Of a stretch of 64,000 nt of DNA, positions 9,125 to 18,075 are shown piece by piece. The stretch is from assembly GCA_044221555.1 (NCBI GenBank), contig JBGAOY010000001.1:682001-746000 (forward strand), written 5' to 3'. The translations under genes and the position numbers were made by a program. The notes under the pieces were generated by a model, which did not search any database, was not told where the DNA came from, and was given only the letters and a program-made list of their open reading frames with translations. Position 1 is the first letter of the stretch; each line of letters opens with the position of its first letter. Source of the DNA: JAEUJM01 sp044221555 (lineage in GTDB: Bacteria; Actinomycetota; Acidimicrobiia; Acidimicrobiales; DATDAH01).

Positions 9125-9697
9125 TCAGGCCAGCGCCATGGTGCCCGTGGCCCGGTCGAGCGCGTGGTTCAACAACACCAGGATCGCCTCCTTCACCGAC
9201 TCCCGCTCACGTGCGTCGATGGCGATCACGGGAACGTCGACCGCCACGTCGAGCGCGGCGGCCACGTCGCTCAGGCTGTGGCGCGCCACGCCGTCGAACT
9301 GGTTCACCGCGGCGACGAACGGGATCTCACGCTGCTCGAAGTAGTCGACCGCCGGGAAGCAGTCGTCGAAGCGGCGGCTGTCGATCAGCACCAACGCGCC
9401 GAGCGAGCCGATGACCAGGTCGTCCCACATGAACCCGAACCGATCCTGACCGGGCGTGCCGAAGAGGTACATCACCAACCCGCCGTCCAGGGTGATCCGC
9501 CCGAAGTCCATGGCCACGGTGGTGGTCGTCTTGGTGGTCACCTCGCCCAGGTGGTCGACTCCGGCCGCGACGCTGGTCATCGCCGCCTCGGTGGTGAGCG
9601 GCTCTATCTCCGACACCGCGCCGACCAGGGTGGTCTTGCCGACACCGAAACCGCCGGCGACCAGCAACTTGATGGGGAGGGGGTGCTGTTCGACCAT
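9125..9697 (-). CDS. Conservon GTPase (CvnD-like, MglA/Ras-superfamily)
   Basis: 190-aa small GTPase-like protein. The P-loop is G15-G-F-G-V-G-K-T-T23. A switch/G3-like F-G-T-P-G-Q-D-R-F follows near residue 80, and A-V-N-Q-F-D supplies the base-recognition NxxD-type motif. It matches the CvnD component of Streptomyces conservons, proposed to behave like a heterotrimeric-G-protein analogue with the sensor kinase and Roadblock protein. It starts 6 bp after the DUF742 gene and closes the cvnA-B-C-D operon. Confidence 0.88.
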   Translation of the reverse strand: MVEQHPLPIKLLVAGGFGVGKTTLVGAVSEIEPLTTEAAMTSVAAGVDHLGEVTTKTTTTVAMDFGRITLDGGLVMYLFGTPGQDRFGFMWDDLVIGSLGALVLIDSRRFDDCFPAVDYFEQREIPFVAAVNQFDGVARHSLSDVAAALDVAVDVPVIAIDARERESVKEAILVLLNHALDRATGTMALA

Positions 9698-9703
9698 GGC
9701 TTC

Positions 9704-10093
9704 TCAGATCTTCTCGAACGCGGAGATCACGCGACGCAAGAGTGCGGGATCCTTGGCTCCATCGACCGCTCCGGCATGCTCGGCCAGCAGTCCGCCTCCC
9801 ACCAGGTCGCCGGCCAGGACCTGGGTGACCCCGAGGGGCAGCGTGAGACGGGCCGAGAGCTCAGCGACCGACACCGGCGCGGTCGCCAGACGCAGCAGGG
9901 CCCGGTGCTCCGGCCCGAGGCTGGCGAGCCGCTCCCGGCCGTGCTCGGTGATCACCACGAGGGTTTCGAACCCGGCCAGCCGGCCCGACCGGGTACGCCC
10001 GCGGGTGAGCAGATACGGCCGGACCCCGCGCTCTCCTCCCCCGGGGGTGCGCTCGGGCATCGGGGCACCGATGGCGGGGATGGGCGAGCTCAT
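9704..10093 (-). CDS. DUF742 protein (CvnC-like)
   Basis: 129-aa protein with the DUF742 hallmark V-R-P-Y-L-L-T-R-G-R-T near residues 24-34 and a winged-helix-like C-terminal half (V-S-V-A-E-L-S-A-R-L-T-L-P-L-G-V, then D-L-V-G-G-G-L-L). CvnC proteins accompany the Roadblock and GTPase proteins of conservons; their biochemical role is unknown. ATG 10093 overlaps the cvnB stop by four bases (ATGA), which fixes the start. Longer in-frame readings run into cvnA sequence and are not real. Confidence 0.88.
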   Translation of the reverse strand: MSSPIPAIGAPMPERTPGGGERGVRPYLLTRGRTRSGRLAGFETLVVITEHGRERLASLGPEHRALLRLATAPVSVAELSARLTLPLGVTQVLAGDLVGGGLLAEHAGAVDGAKDPALLRRVISAFEKI

Positions 10094-10515
10094 CGGGCCA
10101 GTGCGCCCTTCAGCTCGGCGATGAGCTCGGGGGTCAGCGACGCGCCCACCCGATCGACGAGCAGCGTGGTGCCGTAGCCCACCGCACCGAGGTCGCAGTC
10201 GGGGCCCGCGACCACCCCGAGGCAGGACCCGCCACTGATCGACGTGACGAACAGGTACCCCTCGCTCATCTCGACGATGGCCTGGCTCAGGCGGCCCCGA
10301 CCGGTCACCCGGGCGGCACCGTCGGCCAGGCTGCGCAGGCCCGAGACGATGGCCGCCAGCTGATCGGCGGCGGCACGGTCGAGCCTGGACGACATGGCCA
10401 TCAGCAGTCCGTCCGACGACACCGCGATGGCCTCCTCGACCTCGGCGGTGCTGTCGACGAAGCTCGAGAGCAGCCACCCGATGGTGCGGACCTGCTCGCT
10501 CATGGCGGTGCTCAC
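10090..10515 (-). CDS. Roadblock/LC7 domain protein (CvnB-like)
   Basis: 141-aa Roadblock/LC7 protein covering the whole domain: W-L-L-S-S-F-V ... V-E-E-A-I-A-V-S-S-D-G-L-L-M-A-M-S near the N-terminus and G-Y-L-F-V-T-S-I ... L-G-V-V-A-G-P-D-C-D-L-G in the centre. Roadblock proteins act as regulators of small GTPases, here presumably CvnD. The start is GTG 10515, which overlaps the cvnA stop (GTGA) and has GGGAGG six bases upstream. The internal ATG at 10503 would sit too far from the SD. The stop overlaps cvnC. Confidence 0.88.
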   Translation of the reverse strand: MSTAMSEQVRTIGWLLSSFVDSTAEVEEAIAVSSDGLLMAMSSRLDRAAADQLAAIVSGLRSLADGAARVTGRGRLSQAIVEMSEGYLFVTSISGGSCLGVVAGPDCDLGAVGYGTTLLVDRVGASLTPELIAELKGALAR

Positions 10516-12422
10516 GAGCCTCCTCCCGGGTCCTGCGGCCGATCGCGCCGGGCCTGGCGCACACCGGCCTGCAGCCGAGCGAGGTTCGACCGCACCTGGT
10601 CGGGTGACCGATGAGTCGTGTCCGGGGCGTCCGCAGCGGCAGTGACCGGCGCGACCGCGCGGGGCTCGTCCGATCTCGGGCGGGTCCGAAGTGTCTCTGA
10701 CCGAGACGCCGGTGCTGCGTCCACCCGCGATGACGCCACGACACCGAGTCCGTCCGGCGGGGCGAGCGTCGGCAGGCGGACGGGTATGGCTCCCCCCGTG
10801 GGCCCCGCCGGCCGACCGCCGCCGGCGAGCACGGGCCGTCGGTCGGCGCCGGGACCCCGTGGCGGGACCGCCGACGGCGACGGCCCGGTCTCGGCCGCCG
10901 GCTCGGGTTCGGGGGTGGGAAGCGGACCCACCAGCCCGAACGGCAGCCACACCACCGCGACGGTGCCGCCGCTCGGGTTCTCGGTGAGCTGCACGCGCAT
11001 CTGGTGGCGGGTCGCCAACCGGCCGACCACGTGCAGGCCGAGCATCTTGGCGGGCGCACCGTCCCCCCCGGCCAGGCGTGTCTCGGCATCGGCCAGCTGC
11101 TCGGCGGTCATGCCGAGGCCATGGTCCACGATCGACAGCAGGTAGCCGTCCTCCCGCCGGCGACCGTGCACCATCACCGGGGCGGTCGGCGGCGAGAACT
11201 GCGTGGCGTTCTCGAGCAACTCGGCCAGCAGGTGGGTGACGTCGGAGGCGGCGGTGCCGACCACTGCCGCCGGCTCCATCGCCGCGATCCGGACTCGGCC
11301 GAAGTCCTCGATCTCGGAGATGGCCCCGCGGACCACCTCGAGCATCGGGACGGGGCTCGACCAGGTACGGGCCGGCTCAGCTCCCGCGAGCACCAGCAGG
11401 CTCTCTGCGTTCCGCCGCATCCGGGTGGCGAGGTGGTCGAGGCGGAAGAGATGGTCGAGCGCCTCTGCATCGCGCTCGTTCTGCTCGAGATCGGTCACGA
11501 ACGAGAGCATCCGCCGCAGCAGGTTCTGGTTGCGACGGCCCAGGTGGAGGTACGTCTCGGAGACCTCGCGCTGGATCCGCGCCTGCTCGGCGGCGAGGTC
11601 CACGGCGGTGCGGACCACCGAGTTGAACGCCTGGGTGGCGTGGGCCAACTCGTCGTTGCCGGTTGCAGGCGTGAGGTGGAGCTCGGGGCTCTGCTCGGTG
11701 AGGTCGAGGTGGGCCAACTCGTCGGCGACACGCGGGAGGTCACGCTCCAGCGCCTGGAGCGGGCGTCGGATCGAGCGCACCACGAGGGCGGCGAGCGCAA
11801 CCGCGACCACGGCGACCAGGGCCACCACCGCCACCAGGATGTCCGTGCGTCGGTCGATCAGCGCCGAGGTCTCCGCCTCGACCTGCTGCTGTTGGGCAGT
11901 CGCCAGTCGCACGACCCGGCTCACCGCGTCGCGGTGGCGCTCGTAGGCGCTCTGCAACGGTCCCTCGGTGAGGCGCATCGCCTCCCGCCGGTCCCCGGCG
12001 GCGACGGCCGGCAGGAAGTCCTCGTCGACCACGGACCAGAACTCCTCAGCAGGCGCGTACGAGTCGGACAACAGCGCGAACCGCACGGAGGGGTCCGTAT
12101 CGAGGTGCTCCTGCCAGTACTCGTGGCGTTCCTGGTAGGTGGCGTGCAGCCCCTCGAGGCGCTCCGTCAGCACCGCGGCCTGATCGGGATCGGTCTCGGT
12201 CGCCAGCTGTCGCACCACGAGGAAGCTCTCCACCAGGAACTCCGGCGGCGCCACGACATCCTCCACCAGGTCCTGGGCCTGGACGATCTCGCCGTAGGAG
12301 GGCCCGTCGACCTTCACGGCCTGCATGGTCTGGAACCCGAGGAGCGCAACGCCGATGACCGCCACCAGCGGGACGGCCATCACCAGCGCCAGCCGCGTGC
12401 GGATCCTCAGACGTGCCAGCAA
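10512..12422 (-). CDS. Sensor histidine kinase-like protein of conservon (CvnA-like)
   Basis: 636-aa membrane sensor. Membrane helix at about 13-33, an extracytoplasmic helical sensor region (nitrate/nitrite-sensing type in relatives, about 35-190), a second membrane helix (I-L-V-A-V-V-A-L-V-A-V-V, about 198-220), HAMP, then a kinase-like core: R-L-D-H-L-A-T-R-M-R-R as H-box equivalent, E-L-L-E-N-A-T-Q-F-S as N-box, and D-H-G-L-G-M as G1. The C-terminal 130 residues are Pro/Arg-rich and disordered. Start TTG 12422 is placed by GGGAGG eight bases upstream. No response-regulator gene is adjacent, as usual for conservons. It overlaps cvnB by four bases. Confidence 0.87.
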   Translation of the reverse strand: MLARLRIRTRLALVMAVPLVAVIGVALLGFQTMQAVKVDGPSYGEIVQAQDLVEDVVAPPEFLVESFLVVRQLATETDPDQAAVLTERLEGLHATYQERHEYWQEHLDTDPSVRFALLSDSYAPAEEFWSVVDEDFLPAVAAGDRREAMRLTEGPLQSAYERHRDAVSRVVRLATAQQQQVEAETSALIDRRTDILVAVVALVAVVAVALAALVVRSIRRPLQALERDLPRVADELAHLDLTEQSPELHLTPATGNDELAHATQAFNSVVRTAVDLAAEQARIQREVSETYLHLGRRNQNLLRRMLSFVTDLEQNERDAEALDHLFRLDHLATRMRRNAESLLVLAGAEPARTWSSPVPMLEVVRGAISEIEDFGRVRIAAMEPAAVVGTAASDVTHLLAELLENATQFSPPTAPVMVHGRRREDGYLLSIVDHGLGMTAEQLADAETRLAGGDGAPAKMLGLHVVGRLATRHQMRVQLTENPSGGTVAVVWLPFGLVGPLPTPEPEPAAETGPSPSAVPPRGPGADRRPVLAGGGRPAGPTGGAIPVRLPTLAPPDGLGVVASSRVDAAPASRSETLRTRPRSDEPRAVAPVTAAADAPDTTHRSPDQVRSNLARLQAGVRQARRDRPQDPGGGS

Positions 12423-12512
12423 GCTCTCACCCTCCCGTACAGCCCAGACGGGCCCTAGGGCAGCATCGGCGGGCGCGGGGTGGGAGTTGAGGATCGGCCG
12501 CTGACCGGGGAG

Positions 12513-13826
12513 TCAGGCGACCGGTGACCGGCCCGCGGCTCGACACCACGAGCGGGCGGCGCCCACCACGTAGAGCGAGCCCGCGACGACGACCGCGTCG
12601 TCCGGTCCGGCGTGCTCCAGCGCAGCACCCAGCGCGTCGCCGACCCTGTCGACCCGGCGCGCCCGCACGCCGATCGACGCGGCGGCCTCCGCGAGGGTGG
12701 CCGCCGGCATGGCCCTCGGGGAGTCGGGGGTGCACACGACGAGCTCGTCGTCCGGGGACACACCGAAGCCCTCGAGCATCGCCACCGGATCGCGTCCCGA
12801 CAACATGCCGATGACGAACCATCGGCGACCGGCCGGCGAGAAGCCCTCGTCCAGCGTCGCCGCGAGGGTGGCCGCTCCGTCCGGGTTGTGGGCGCCGTCC
12901 ACCACCAGGAGCGGCCGGTGTCCGAGCACCTCGAACCGCCCGGGCAGGCTCAGCCCGGCAAAGGCCTCGGCGACCACCTCCTCCTCGGGCGGCCGGCCGA
13001 GGAACGCCTCCACGGCGGTCACCGCCACCGCGGCGTTGTCGCCCTGGTGGGCACCGTGCACCGGCAGGAAGAGTTGGTCGAAGGACGCGCCGGGCGCCCG
13101 CAGGTCGATCCACCGGCCACCGACCGCCAACTGGTTGCTGACGCACCCGAAGTCCCAGTGCGCCAACCACAGGCGCTCGCCGGCGACGGCCTCGAAGATG
13201 GGCAACAGCTCGGGTGCGGTCTCACCGAGCACGAGCAGGGACCCCGGCTTCACGATGCCCGCCTTCTCGCGGGCGACGGCAGCGCGCCAGCCCTCGCCGC
13301 CGTCGGTGTGGTCGCGCCCGACGTTGGTGACGACCGCGACCTCGGCATCGACCACGTTGGTGGCATCCCACCGGCCCAGGAGGCCCACCTCCACGACCGC
13401 CACGTCCACGGCCAGGTCGGCGAACCACCGCAGCGCCGCCGCGGTGAGCAGTTCGAAGTACGACGGCGGGCTGTCCCCCTCGAGCATCGACTCGGCGCGG
13501 GCCACGTCGGAGATGACGGACGCGAACGCCTCGTCGTCGATGGGAACGCCGTTCCAGGCCAGGCGCTCGTTGAGCCGCTCGAGGTGCGGGCTGGTGTAGG
13601 TGCCGACGCTCAGGCCGTGCGCGGCGAGCAGCGCGGTGGCCATGCGCGCCGTGGAGCCCTTGCCGTTCGTGCCCGTGACGTGCACGACGGGGACGTCGCC
13701 CTGGGGTGACCCCAGGGCCGCCACCAGCCGGTGCATGCGCTCGAGGGACAGGCCCTCGACGCGCCCCGCGGTGGCCTCGAGGTTGACGTGGTCGTCGAGG
13801 TACGCCAGCGCGGCGTCGATGTCCAC
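12513..13826 (-). CDS. folC: Folylpolyglutamate synthase / dihydrofolate synthase
   Basis: 437-aa Mur-ligase-family enzyme that adds glutamate to dihydropteroate or folate. The ATP loop T51-G-T-N-G-K-G-S-T59 is intact, followed by Y-T-S-P-H-L-E-R-L-N-E-R, the FolC-specific motif. The second-domain V-D-G-A-H-N-P-D-G-A motif is near residue 310. Length is normal. It starts 13 bp after clpX and is followed by an approximately 90-bp spacer before cvnA. In other actinomycetes valS normally sits next to folC; it is absent here. Confidence 0.95.
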   Translation of the reverse strand: MDIDAALAYLDDHVNLEATAGRVEGLSLERMHRLVAALGSPQGDVPVVHVTGTNGKGSTARMATALLAAHGLSVGTYTSPHLERLNERLAWNGVPIDDEAFASVISDVARAESMLEGDSPPSYFELLTAAALRWFADLAVDVAVVEVGLLGRWDATNVVDAEVAVVTNVGRDHTDGGEGWRAAVAREKAGIVKPGSLLVLGETAPELLPIFEAVAGERLWLAHWDFGCVSNQLAVGGRWIDLRAPGASFDQLFLPVHGAHQGDNAAVAVTAVEAFLGRPPEEEVVAEAFAGLSLPGRFEVLGHRPLLVVDGAHNPDGAATLAATLDEGFSPAGRRWFVIGMLSGRDPVAMLEGFGVSPDDELVVCTPDSPRAMPAATLAEAAASIGVRARRVDRVGDALGAALEHAGPDDAVVVAGSLYVVGAARSWCRAAGRSPVA

Positions 13827-13839
13827 CCCGACCGCAGGA

Positions 13840-15117
13840 TCAGGACGCGGCGCGGCGGGGGCGCGGTTGGCGGGTGGGCTCGCCGCGCGGCACCAGGGTG
13901 GGGTTCACCCGCTCGTTCACGACCGACCCGTCGATGACGCACTTGCCGATGTCCGACCGACCCGGGAGGTCGTACATCACGTTGAGCAGCACCTCTTCGA
14001 TGATCGAGCGCAGGCCGCGCGCCCCGGTGCCGCGCTTCAGTGCCTGATCGGCAACGGCGTTGAGCGCGTCGTCGGTGAACTCGAGCTCGACGTCTTCGAA
14101 CTCGAAGAACTTCCGGTACTGCTTCACCAACGCGTTCCGGGGCTCGACGAGGATGCGGATGAGGGCCTCGCGGTCGAGGTTGGACACCGCGCCCACCACC
14201 GGCAACCGACCGATGAACTCGGGGATCAACCCGAACTTCAACAGGTCCTCAGGCAGGACCTGGGTGAAGATGGCACCGAGGTCCTTCTCGCCCGAGCGGC
14301 GGATGTCGGCGCCGAAGCCCACGCCCTTGTTGCCGGCACGGGCCTCGATGATCTTCTCGATGCCGGCGAAGGCACCACCGCAGATGAACAAGATGTTGGT
14401 GGTGTCGATCTGGATGAACTCCTGGTGGGGGTGCTTGCGCCCCCCCTGGGGCGGCACCGAGGCCGTGGTGCCCTCCAGGATCTTCAGCAGCGCCTGTTGC
14501 ACGCCCTCGCCCGACACGTCGCGGGTGATCGACGGGTTCTCGCTCTTGCGGGCGATCTTGTCGATCTCGTCGATGTAGATGATGCCGGTCTCGGCCTTCT
14601 TGACGTCGTAGTCAGCGGCCTGGATGAGTTTCAGCAGGATGTTCTCGACGTCCTCGCCCACGTAGCCCGCCTCGGTCAACGCGGTGGCGTCGGCGATGGC
14701 GAACGGCACGTTGAGCATCCGGGCCAGGGTCTGGGCCAGCAGGGTCTTGCCGCACCCGGTGGGCCCGATCAACATGATGTTCGACTTGGCCAGCTCGACG
14801 TCGTCGTCGTTGCCGAGCCCGTCGAGCTGCACCCGCTTGTAGTGGTTGTACACCGCCACCGACAGGATCTTCTTGGCCTGCTCCTGTCCGATGATGTAGT
14901 CGTTCAGGAACTGATAGATCTCGCGGGGCTTCGGGAGCTCGTCGAAGCGCAGCTCGGAGGTCTCGGAGAGCTCCTCCTCGATGATCTCGTTGCACAGGTC
15001 GATGCACTCGTCGCAGATGTAGACCCCTGGACCGGCGATCAGCTTCTTGACCTGCTTCTGCGACTTCCCGCAGAACGAGCACTTCAGGAGCTCGCCCCCG
15101 TCTCCGAACTTGGCCAC
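13840..15117 (-). CDS. clpX: ATP-dependent unfoldase ClpX
   Basis: 425-aa AAA+ unfoldase that feeds substrates, including tmRNA-tagged proteins, to ClpP. The N-terminal zinc-binding domain has C13-x2-C16 and C35-x2-C38. Walker A is G118-P-T-G-C-G-K-T125 and Walker B ends in D183-E184. The R227-K-H229 pore loop is present. The ClpP-docking loop position reads V-G-F instead of the usual I-G-F. Start GTG 15117 follows GGAGGAG at ideal spacing. It sits downstream of clpP1 and tig in one minus-strand operon. Confidence 0.97.
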   Translation of the reverse strand: MAKFGDGGELLKCSFCGKSQKQVKKLIAGPGVYICDECIDLCNEIIEEELSETSELRFDELPKPREIYQFLNDYIIGQEQAKKILSVAVYNHYKRVQLDGLGNDDDVELAKSNIMLIGPTGCGKTLLAQTLARMLNVPFAIADATALTEAGYVGEDVENILLKLIQAADYDVKKAETGIIYIDEIDKIARKSENPSITRDVSGEGVQQALLKILEGTTASVPPQGGRKHPHQEFIQIDTTNILFICGGAFAGIEKIIEARAGNKGVGFGADIRRSGEKDLGAIFTQVLPEDLLKFGLIPEFIGRLPVVGAVSNLDREALIRILVEPRNALVKQYRKFFEFEDVELEFTDDALNAVADQALKRGTGARGLRSIIEEVLLNVMYDLPGRSDIGKCVIDGSVVNERVNPTLVPRGEPTRQPRPRRAAS

Positions 15118-15149
15118 GTCGTCTCCTCCCCCGGTGCTCTCGTCGTCGC

Positions 15150-15791
15150 CTAGGAGTTGACCGCCTGGATGGGGCCGCTGTTCTCAGCCAGCTCCCGGGC
15201 GGAGATCACCTCGTCGATGATGCCGTAGTCCTTCGCCTCGTCCGCGCTCATCACGAAGTCGCGGTCGGTGTCCACGTTGATCTTCTCCATCGGTTGTCCC
15301 GTGCAGTCGGACAGGATCGACTCGAGGGTCGTGCGCATGCGCAGGATCTCCTTGGCCACCAGCTCGATGTCGGAGACCTGACCGCCGGCCTGCCCGTAGG
15401 GCTGGTGCAACAGGACACGCGAGTGCGGCAGGGCCATGCGCTTGCCCTTGGTGCCCGCGGCGAGCAGCACCGCCGCGGCCGACGCCGCCTGCCCGAAGCA
15501 GATGGTGGCGATGTCGGGCTTGACGTAGGCCATCGTGTCGTAGATCGCGAGGAGGGCGGTGATGTCGCCGCCCGGGCTGTTGATGTAGATGTTGATGTCC
15601 TTGTCCGGGTTCTCGGACTCGAGGTGCAGCAGCTGGGCGCACATCAGGTTGGCCACGGTGTCGTCGATCGGTGTGCCCAGGAAGATGATGTTCTCCTTGA
15701 GCAGCCGCGAGTAGAGGTCGAAGGCACGCTCGCCCCGGTTCGTCTGCTCGACGACCGTGGGGACCAGGTAGTTGCGGATGGGCTCGATCAC
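15150..15791 (-). CDS. clpP1: ClpP protease subunit 1
   Basis: 213-aa serine protease subunit with catalytic triad S104 (G-Q-A-A-S), H129 (V-L-L-H-Q-P) and D178, spaced 25 and 49 residues apart as in characterised ClpP. The start is GTG 15791, giving V-I-E-P-I-R-N-Y, because it overlaps the tig stop as GTGA; longer in-frame readings are tig antisense noise. The partner ClpP2 is encoded 15 kb away at 30341-30958. The ClpX gene follows after 32 bp. Confidence 0.95.
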   Translation of the reverse strand: MIEPIRNYLVPTVVEQTNRGERAFDLYSRLLKENIIFLGTPIDDTVANLMCAQLLHLESENPDKDINIYINSPGGDITALLAIYDTMAYVKPDIATICFGQAASAAAVLLAAGTKGKRMALPHSRVLLHQPYGQAGGQVSDIELVAKEILRMRTTLESILSDCTGQPMEKINVDTDRDFVMSADEAKDYGIIDEVISARELAENSGPIQAVNS

Positions 15792-17275
15792 GAGGCGTCC
15801 TCTTCTGTGGATTCGGGCCCCTCGGGATGGGACGCGGTGGGGTCGGTGGGTGCAGGATCGTCGGCGGCGGCGACCGTGGGCTCGCCGTCGGGTGCCGCCT
15901 CGATGGCCTCGATGGCCTCGTCGGGCTCGTCGCCGGGCTCGGCGTCCCGTGCGGCCGGCTCCGGGGGCTCCAGGGCGGCCCGGTCGATGGTCGCGCCGTC
16001 GGCATCGACCAGCGTGACCTGATCCACGAGCCACTCGAGCGCCGCCCGCTTGCGCAGGTCGGAGCGGATCACCGAGGTGCCGGCGTGGTGCTCGAACTGG
16101 TGGCGCACGTCGTCGACGGTCTCACCGAAGCGCTCGGCGAGGCGCTCGTACTCGGCGTCGAGGTCGTCGTCGCCCACCTCGATGCCCTCGGCATCGGCGA
16201 TGGCCCGCAGCGCCAGGTCCACCTTGACCGACGACACCGCGCCCTCGCGGAGCTCGGCGACCATGGACTCCGGGTCCTGGCCAGTGATCGCCGCGTACTG
16301 CTCGAGGTCCATGCCCTGGGCCTGCAGGCGCAACGCCAGGTTCTGGAGCTGCTCCTGCATCTCAGCGGTGATCATGGCCTCGGGCACGTCGAGCTCGACC
16401 AGCGCGGCGAGCGCCTCCGCGGTGCGGGTCTGGGCCGCCATCTGCGCCTGCGCGGCACGCACCGTGGTCATGCGCTCGAGGTAGTCGGCCCGCAGCTCCT
16501 CGACGGTGTCGAACTCGGAGGCCTCGTTGGCCCACTCGTCGGTCACCTCGGGCAGGACCTTCTCCTTGACCTCCTTGACGAGGATGCGGAAGTGCAGCGA
16601 GCCGTCCTCGTCGGGGTCCGGGTGCTCGGCGTCGAACTCGAGGATGTCGCCGACCTTGGCCGCGGTGAGCCGGGCGTCGATCTCGGGGACGATGCCGCCG
16701 CTGCCCAGCGGGTACAGGTAGTCGTCGGCGGTGAGGCCCTCCACGGGCTCGCCGTCCACCGAGCCCACGATGTCGATCAGCACGTGGTCGCCCTCGCGTG
16801 CGGGCCGCTCGACGGTCTCGAGCTCGCCGAACTGCTCGCGCAGCCGCTCGATCTGGGCGTCGATCTCCTCGTCGGTGGGCACCGGCGAGGGGATCTCGAC
16901 CGCGAGCTCGCGGTAGCCCTCGATGGTGATCTGGGGGCGCACCTCGACCACGGCGTCGAACGTGACGGGCCCGGCCTCCTCGCCGTCGGTGATGTCGATC
17001 TCCGGGGCGGCGATGACGTCGACGTCGTGCTCGCGCACCGCGTCGGCGTAGTAGCCGGGCACCGCCTCGCGAAGGGCCTCCTCGCGGGCGACGGTGGGGC
17101 CGAGGCGGGCCTCGAGCAGCTTGCGGGGCGCCTTGCCGGGCCGGAACCCGGGGATCTTGATCTCCTGGGCGATGCGCTTGAACGCCGAGTCGACCGCCGC
17201 TTCGAATTCGTCCTCGTCGACTTCGACGGAAAGCTTGACCTTGTTGCCCTCGAGGGTCTCGACGCTCGTCTTCAC
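15788..17275 (-). CDS. tig: Trigger factor
   Basis: 495-aa ribosome-associated chaperone and prolyl isomerase. The N-terminal ribosome-binding signature is G43-F-R-P-G-K-A-P50. An FKBP-type domain (about 150-245, beginning E-G-D-H-V-L-I-D-I) follows. The helical C-terminal chaperone arms run to about 440. The last 60 residues are an acidic Pro/Ala/Asp tail, longer than in E. coli. Start GTG 17275 (V-K-T-S-V-E-T-L-E-G) matches family N-termini. It is first in the tig-clpP1-clpX-folC operon, facing away from the divergent tRNA-Pro. Confidence 0.96.
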   Translation of the reverse strand: MKTSVETLEGNKVKLSVEVDEDEFEAAVDSAFKRIAQEIKIPGFRPGKAPRKLLEARLGPTVAREEALREAVPGYYADAVREHDVDVIAAPEIDITDGEEAGPVTFDAVVEVRPQITIEGYRELAVEIPSPVPTDEEIDAQIERLREQFGELETVERPAREGDHVLIDIVGSVDGEPVEGLTADDYLYPLGSGGIVPEIDARLTAAKVGDILEFDAEHPDPDEDGSLHFRILVKEVKEKVLPEVTDEWANEASEFDTVEELRADYLERMTTVRAAQAQMAAQTRTAEALAALVELDVPEAMITAEMQEQLQNLALRLQAQGMDLEQYAAITGQDPESMVAELREGAVSSVKVDLALRAIADAEGIEVGDDDLDAEYERLAERFGETVDDVRHQFEHHAGTSVIRSDLRKRAALEWLVDQVTLVDADGATIDRAALEPPEPAARDAEPGDEPDEAIEAIEAAPDGEPTVAAADDPAPTDPTASHPEGPESTEEDAS

Positions 17276-17402
17276 AGGCGCCCGAGTGTAACGGTCTGCT
17301 CGGCGACCCCATCGCATGGTCGTGCTCGGCCACATGCCGGGCACCGGCCCACCCGGTATCGCGTCCGGGATCACCGCGCCGGCTCGGTAGGGTTGGCGAC
17401 CA

Positions 17403-17476
17403 CGGGGAGTAGCGCAGCTAGGCAGCGCACCTGCTTTGGGAGCAGGGGGTCGCGGGTTCAAATCCCGCCTCCCCGA
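17403..17476 (+). tRNA. tRNA-Pro (TGG anticodon)
   Basis: 74-nt cloverleaf: acceptor CGGGGAG paired with CTCCCCG, discriminator A, anticodon arm CCTGC-TTTGGGA-GCAGG (anticodon TGG) and a standard GGTTCAAAT T-loop. The 3' CCA is not encoded. It lies alone on the plus strand. Confidence 0.95.
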
Positions 17477-17478
17477 CG

Positions 17479-18075
17479 TCAGGCGAAGGGATCGAAGCAG
17501 CGGAACGGCTCGGGCTCGCGGGCCACGGCCTCGGTGCCCGAGTCGTCGCCGCGCTCGGCAGCCGCCTCCCGCTCGCGTTCTCGTTCGCGCTCCTCGCGCT
17601 CGCCTTCCCCGCCGCCGCCTCGCACCGCGGAGAGCTCGTCCTCGGCGCCCAGGGCCACGGGCGAGCCGTCGGTGTCGGTCACGATGATCCCCACCTCTCG
17701 GGGGTTCGGCGCACCGGCCCGCTCGGGCGGCGGCGGGTTCGTGATGAGGTACCCGGCCGCCACCTCGCACACCTCGATGGCCTCGCGGGAGGCGGCGGCT
17801 CCGTCGCCGGGGGCGGCGTCGACCTCGATCGTGCCGCCGGCGCACACCGCGACCCGCTCGACCCACGGCTCGGAGGCCCCCTCCTCGGCCAGGAAGGCGC
17901 GCAGGCCGTCGTACTCGCCGTGGTCGGGCGCGCAGTGCGCCGAGGGCGTCGCGGTCAGGCCGGCGCCGCCGTCCGCGCGATCAGGCCCGGGGTCCGACCC
18001 GGAGCAACCGGCCACGAACACCGCGACCGCGAGCAGCCCGACCGCACGGACCGTGGGGCGAGATGCGTCGATCAC
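17479..18075 (-). CDS. Putative lipoprotein of unknown function
   Basis: 198-aa protein with a lipoprotein signal: hydrophobic core A-V-G-L-L-A-V-A-V-F followed by lipobox V-A-G-C24. The mature part has Cys residues that could pair (H-C-A-P, V-C-A-G, E-V-C-E-V, R-C-F-D) and a striking charged repeat (E-R-E-E-R-E-R-E-R-E-R-E-A) near residue 160. No family recognised. Start GTG 18075 overlaps the stop of the upstream secreted-protein gene (GTGA), so the two are coupled and may act together outside the membrane. The stop lies only 2 bp from the convergent tRNA-Pro. Confidence 0.7.
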   Translation of the reverse strand: MIDASRPTVRAVGLLAVAVFVAGCSGSDPGPDRADGGAGLTATPSAHCAPDHGEYDGLRAFLAEEGASEPWVERVAVCAGGTIEVDAAPGDGAAASREAIEVCEVAAGYLITNPPPPERAGAPNPREVGIIVTDTDGSPVALGAEDELSAVRGGGGEGEREEREREREREAAAERGDDSGTEAVAREPEPFRCFDPFA

